Source of the DNA: Billgrantia sulfidoxydans
GTDB lineage: Bacteria; Pseudomonadota; Gammaproteobacteria; Pseudomonadales; Halomonadaceae
Reading direction: 5' to 3'
DNA: 64,000 nucleotides
NCBI RefSeq assembly: GCF_017868775.1
Contig: NZ_CP053381.1
Coordinates: forward strand, 1,302,001-1,366,000
Below are positions 63,178 through 64,000 of this stretch, piece after piece (within the stretch, counting starts at the first letter, position 1; each line of letters begins with the position of its first letter). Below the pieces are notes generated by a model. That model was not told the DNA's origin and searched no databases. It worked only from the letters and a program-made list of their open reading frames with translations. The translations under genes were made by a program, and so were the position numbers.

Positions 63178-64000
63178 TCACGCCTCGGCAAGGCAGGGCC
63201 TGGCGGCGCTCTCGTCTCTCTCCGGCACCAGGCTCAGCGCATCGTCGAAGACCCGCAGGCAGGCGCCGTCGAGATGGCCGTTTTCGGAGAGGTGGCGGCG
63301 GAAGCGGCGTCCGCCCGGCTGGCCCTGGAACAGGCCCAGCAGGTGGCGGGTGACGTGGTTGAGCTTGGCGCCCTCCTCGAGCCGGCGGGCAATGTAGGGG
63401 CGGAAGGCGCGGGCGGCGGCATGCCGGCTCGCGGCCGGGCCGGGCACGCCGTACAGCGCCTCATCCACCTCGGCCAGCAGCCACGGGTTCTGGTAGGCCT
63501 CGCGGCCGACCATCACGCTGTCCACGTGAGCCAGCTGCTCGCGACACTCGTCGAGGGTCTTGATGCCGCCGTTGATGCCGACGTGCAGCGCCGGCCGGCT
63601 GGCCTTGAGGCGGTGCACCCGCGGGTAATTCAGCGGCGGTATGTCGCGGTTCTCCTTGGGCGAGAGCCCCTGCAGCCACGCCTTGCGCGCGTGCACGATG
63701 AACGTCTCGCAGCCGGCGTCCGCCACCGTGGCGATGAAGCGCTCCAGATCGGCGTCCTCGTCCTGATCGTCGATACCGATGCGACACTTCACCGTGACCG
63801 GAATGCTCACCGCCTCGCGCATCGCGCGCACCGCCGCGGCCACCTTCTCGGGGTGGCCCATCAGGCAGGCGCCGATCAGGTTGTTCTGCACCCGGTCGCT
63901 GGGGCAGCCGACGTTGAGGTTCACCTCGTCATAGCCCCATTCCTCGGCGATCGCCGCGCACTCGGCCAGCTCGCCCGGGTCGCTGCCGCCCAGCTGCAGC
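63178..64000 (-). CDS. dusA: tRNA-dihydrouridine synthase A (C-terminal part)
   Basis: Flavoenzyme reducing uridine at positions 20/20a of tRNA. The frame runs past the right edge, so the start is missing; about 274 codons are present of about 330. Family motifs: NLNVGCPSDRVQ (catalytic Cys region), VTVKCRIGIDD, FIVHARKAWLQGLSPKENR and HVGINGGIKT. Ends two bases after the hydrolase stop. Confidence 0.95.
   Translation of the reverse strand, partial: LQLGGSDPGELAECAAIAEEWGYDEVNLNVGCPSDRVQNNLIGACLMGHPEKVAAAVRAMREAVSIPVTVKCRIGIDDQDEDADLERFIATVADAGCETFIVHARKAWLQGLSPKENRDIPPLNYPRVHRLKASRPALHVGINGGIKTLDECREQLAHVDSVMVGREAYQNPWLLAEVDEALYGVPGPAASRHAAARAFRPYIARRLEEGAKLNHVTRHLLGLFQGQPGGRRFRRHLSENGHLDGACLRVFDDALSLVPERDESAARPCLAEA

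Overview
The window is GC-rich, almost fully coding, and reads as chromosomal DNA of a halophilic gammaproteobacterium, most likely Halomonadaceae (Halomonas-like). This is inferred from the acidic protein composition, a Trk potassium transporter, TRAP and polyol ABC transporters, and protein styles typical of that family. No rRNA, tRNA, CRISPR array, transposase, integrase or phage gene was recognised.

Bases 1-3.7 kb: the end of trkH, followed by an overlapping two-component pair built like KdpD/KdpE but without the KdpD N-terminal ATP-binding domain. Bases 3.7-34.4 kb: a large copper/silver island in several blocks. A minus-strand block (9.8 to 3.8 kb) holds two Met-rich Spy-like periplasmic proteins, small secreted proteins, a Cu P1B ATPase with unusual HMA motifs, a DUF2933 protein, a 50-residue membrane protein and a DUF411 protein. 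A plus-strand block (10.1-18.5 kb) holds an L,D-transpeptidase, a cupredoxin, a CopRS-like two-component system, the multicopper oxidase CopA with ten MAGMDHSN repeats, CopB, another small secreted protein, a second DUF2933 protein, an isoprenylcysteine-methyltransferase-like protein and a possible HMA-fold protein. A YbhGFSR-like ABC exporter operon (23.6-18.7 kb, minus) and a ferritin-like protein follow. The last block is DUF305, CusRS, a CusR-box-preceded unknown secreted protein and cusCBA-cusF.

Bases 34.4-38.6 kb: a FixLJ-like two-component system coupled to a 2-oxoglutarate/Fe(II) oxygenase, and two NUDIX hydrolases. Bases 38.6-50.3 kb: a complete polyol (sorbitol/mannitol/arabitol) catabolic operon with its SorC-family regulator, ABC importer, HAD phosphatase, SmoS-type dehydrogenase, small kinase, mannitol dehydrogenase, xylulokinase and transaldolase. 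Bases 50.6-53.5 kb: a TRAP transporter. Bases 53.5-64 kb: a YqfO-like protein, a fasciclin-domain protein, a fructosamine-kinase-family protein, an AcrAB-type RND pump with a probable AcrR-like repressor encoded 4 kb away, an aspartoacylase-family hydrolase and the end of dusA.

The most interesting signals are regulatory. Two nearly identical direct-repeat sites lie at exactly the same distance upstream of the cupredoxin-copRS and copAB units. A CusR-type palindrome lies between cusRS and a gene of unknown function. Several FNR/Anr-like TTGAT-N4-ATCAA boxes lie in the copper island, two of them in front of small secreted proteins that share a C-terminal PIYL tail. Together they suggest a periplasmic copper-handling system wired to both metal and oxygen status, with uncharacterised small components.
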